Shown here piece after piece: positions 63,238 to 64,000 of a stretch of DNA of 64,000 nt (position 1 is the stretch's first letter; every line of letters begins with the position of its first letter). Below the pieces are notes generated by a model. The model was not told where the DNA came from, made no database searches, and worked only from the letters and a program-made list of their open reading frames with translations. Source of the DNA: Egerieimonas sp900552095 (lineage in GTDB: Bacteria; Bacillota; Clostridia; Lachnospirales; Lachnospiraceae); the NCBI GenBank assembly GCA_902469965.1, contig CABREP010000002.1, positions 16,385-80,384 of the forward strand. The letters run 5' to 3'. A program made the translations under genes and the position numbers.

Positions 63238-63671
63238 CTTTTCTCCCTCCATCGCCGCTTTTCCTCCCAAAATCCCGACCAAAATGCCCTGTTTTCCATA
63301 TAGAAAAAGCGACATGCCGCTGCACATCGCTCCATAAAATCAATCCATAAAAAACCACAAAAACACAAGTGATAAATAGGTGCATATTCCACACTGCTTA
63401 CCACCAGGCAGAAGTTTCATTCAGAGTCTGCAAAACAAATACTTTACACCACTACTCTTATTGACCGTTTTACAAGTTGATGTACACATCAGCATACCGG
63501 TTATAAAGTAACCAACTTATAAAATTGAGCTTCTAACTCAATCAATAATTACAACCCTTCGTTGTTCTTCGGCAGTTGACCCGGCTGTCCGTATGGCCTA
63601 AACCCCTTGCAGGGTGGTCAGAAAAATATTTGCATGGATACTCTGTCAACCTCATATCACATGACAATTTT
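63238..63671 (-). promoter_or_regulatory. Long, structured leader of the polyamine operon
   Basis: About 430 nt between the predicted start of transcription (near 63665) and speD. It holds a possible long-range pair (GTTGAC at 63650-63645 with GTCAAC at 63580-63575), a hairpin with a GCAA loop (ACCCT-GCAA-GGGGT, 63615-63602), a hairpin GGTTA/TAACC (63513-63499), two short ORFs (63542-63655, 37 codons; and a 5-codon one at 63618-63635) and no terminator I can be sure of. No known riboswitch class recognised. Confidence 0.6.
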
Positions 63672-63700
63672 ATTATAGCTGGCTCCAGCGTTATTGTCAA
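63672..63700 (-). promoter_or_regulatory. Promoter of the polyamine operon
   Basis: Minus strand TTGACA (63700-63695), 17 bases, TATAAT (63677-63672): a perfect consensus. Confidence 0.85.
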
Positions 63701-63809
63701 GTCTTCACCGCTCTGTCCAACGTACAAAATAATATGATAATAATTACACAGAACATTCTGCAACTTTTAAAGTTCCTGTGCTAAAAAGGCAGAACATGAA
63801 CCCAAAATA

Positions 63810-63837
63810 AAAAAAGTCTGCGAATACAGACTTTTTT
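63810..63837 (-). terminator. Terminator of the tRNA-Glu/tRNA-Cys unit
   Basis: AAAAAAGTCTG with its complement, ending in a T run on the minus strand. Confidence 0.85.
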
Positions 63838-63839
63838 AG

Positions 63840-63911
63840 AGGCGCAGACCGGATTTGAACCGGTGGATACTGGTGTTGCAGACCATTGCCTTACCACTTG
63901 GCTACTGCGCC
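63840..63911 (-). tRNA. tRNA-Cys (GCA)
   Basis: 72 nt, full cloverleaf with acceptor GGCGCAG/CTGCGCC, anticodon GCA in loop CTGCAAC, and U at position 73, the identity base for cysteine. No CCA encoded. Confidence 0.95.
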
Positions 63912-63948
63912 ATATTCAATTCTATGCACAAATCTCTAATTTATGCAG

Positions 63949-64000
63949 TGACTCCGACGGGAATCGAACCCGTGTTACCGCCGTGAAAGGGCGATGTCTT
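63949..64000 (-). tRNA. tRNA-Glu (TTC), 3' part
   Basis: The anticodon arm CGCC-CTTTCAC-GGCG with anticodon TTC, the T arm ACGGG-TTCGATT-CCCGT and the acceptor 3' side with A73 are present; the 5' part lies beyond the window edge. Confidence 0.88.

Noticed and set aside
63542..63763. A 73-codon ORF in the polyamine leader.
   Set aside because: It starts upstream of the predicted transcription start and lacks a ribosome site; only the inner 37 codons could be translated. Kept as part of the leader finding, not as a gene.
1..64000. Search for CRISPR arrays, insertion sequences, phage genes or integration sites.
   Set aside because: No spaced direct repeats, transposases, integrases or phage structural genes are visible.

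Overview
The window looks like chromosomal core sequence from a low-to-mid GC, anaerobic, Gram-positive clostridium, most likely a gut Lachnospiraceae. The evidence is gene content: MecA, a class B sortase, PPi-dependent phosphofructokinase with class II aldolase, an oxygen-sensitive class III ribonucleotide reductase, the gdpP-rplI-dnaB operon, DUF951 and DUF4230 proteins, a sporulation-type polysaccharide deacetylase, AGGAGG-type ribosome sites and many short intrinsic terminators. I see no phage, insertion sequence, CRISPR array or rRNA. The family assignment is inference.

Layout. 1-3059 (minus): amidase start, DivIVA-like coiled coil, GH18 SH3 protein, small unknown. 3510-5937: mecA, a DUF1858 redox protein divergent from a ferredoxin, and a winged-helix/LicC-like nucleotidyltransferase fusion. 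5925-12519 (minus): pseudouridine synthase, MerR regulator, dnaB-rplI-gdpP, class II aldolase. 12653-20941 (minus): galT, ribokinase with its LacI regulator, nrdD behind paired NrdR boxes, a MATE exporter, a zinc-ribbon membrane protein. 21103: asnA. 22195-27945 (minus): a cobalamin-riboswitch operon with two binding-protein genes, permease, ATPase and two DUF3592-like genes, one frameshifted. 28005-34941: dapF, a purine permease, then an AraC regulator divergent from a membrane hydrolase and araA. 35030-43575: polysaccharide deacetylase, small membrane proteins, a dead acetyltransferase fragment, hisC, an ABC exporter, PPi-PFK, DUF951, sirtuin, sortase B. 43734: initiator tRNA. 43847-53020: asnB, orphan EIIC, metallophosphoesterase, and a Gld-type ABC operon. 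53227-56838: MarR plus MATE, DUF4230 with a 27-residue membrane peptide, a PHP protein. 56910-63700 (minus): a six-gene polyamine operon with a leader of about 430 nt. 63840-64000: tRNA-Cys and part of tRNA-Glu.

How the genes work together. The polyamine operon encodes arginine to agmatine to putrescine, plus two separate ways of making spermidine (SpeD/SpeE and carboxyspermidine dehydrogenase/decarboxylase). The riboswitch operon is a self-contained B12 uptake system. gdpP-rplI-dnaB couples c-di-AMP turnover with translation and replication genes, as in Bacillus. The most interesting unexplained parts are the polyamine leader, the lobe-only binding protein behind the B12 riboswitch, the HTH-cytidylyltransferase fusion, and the AraC/membrane hydrolase/araA module.
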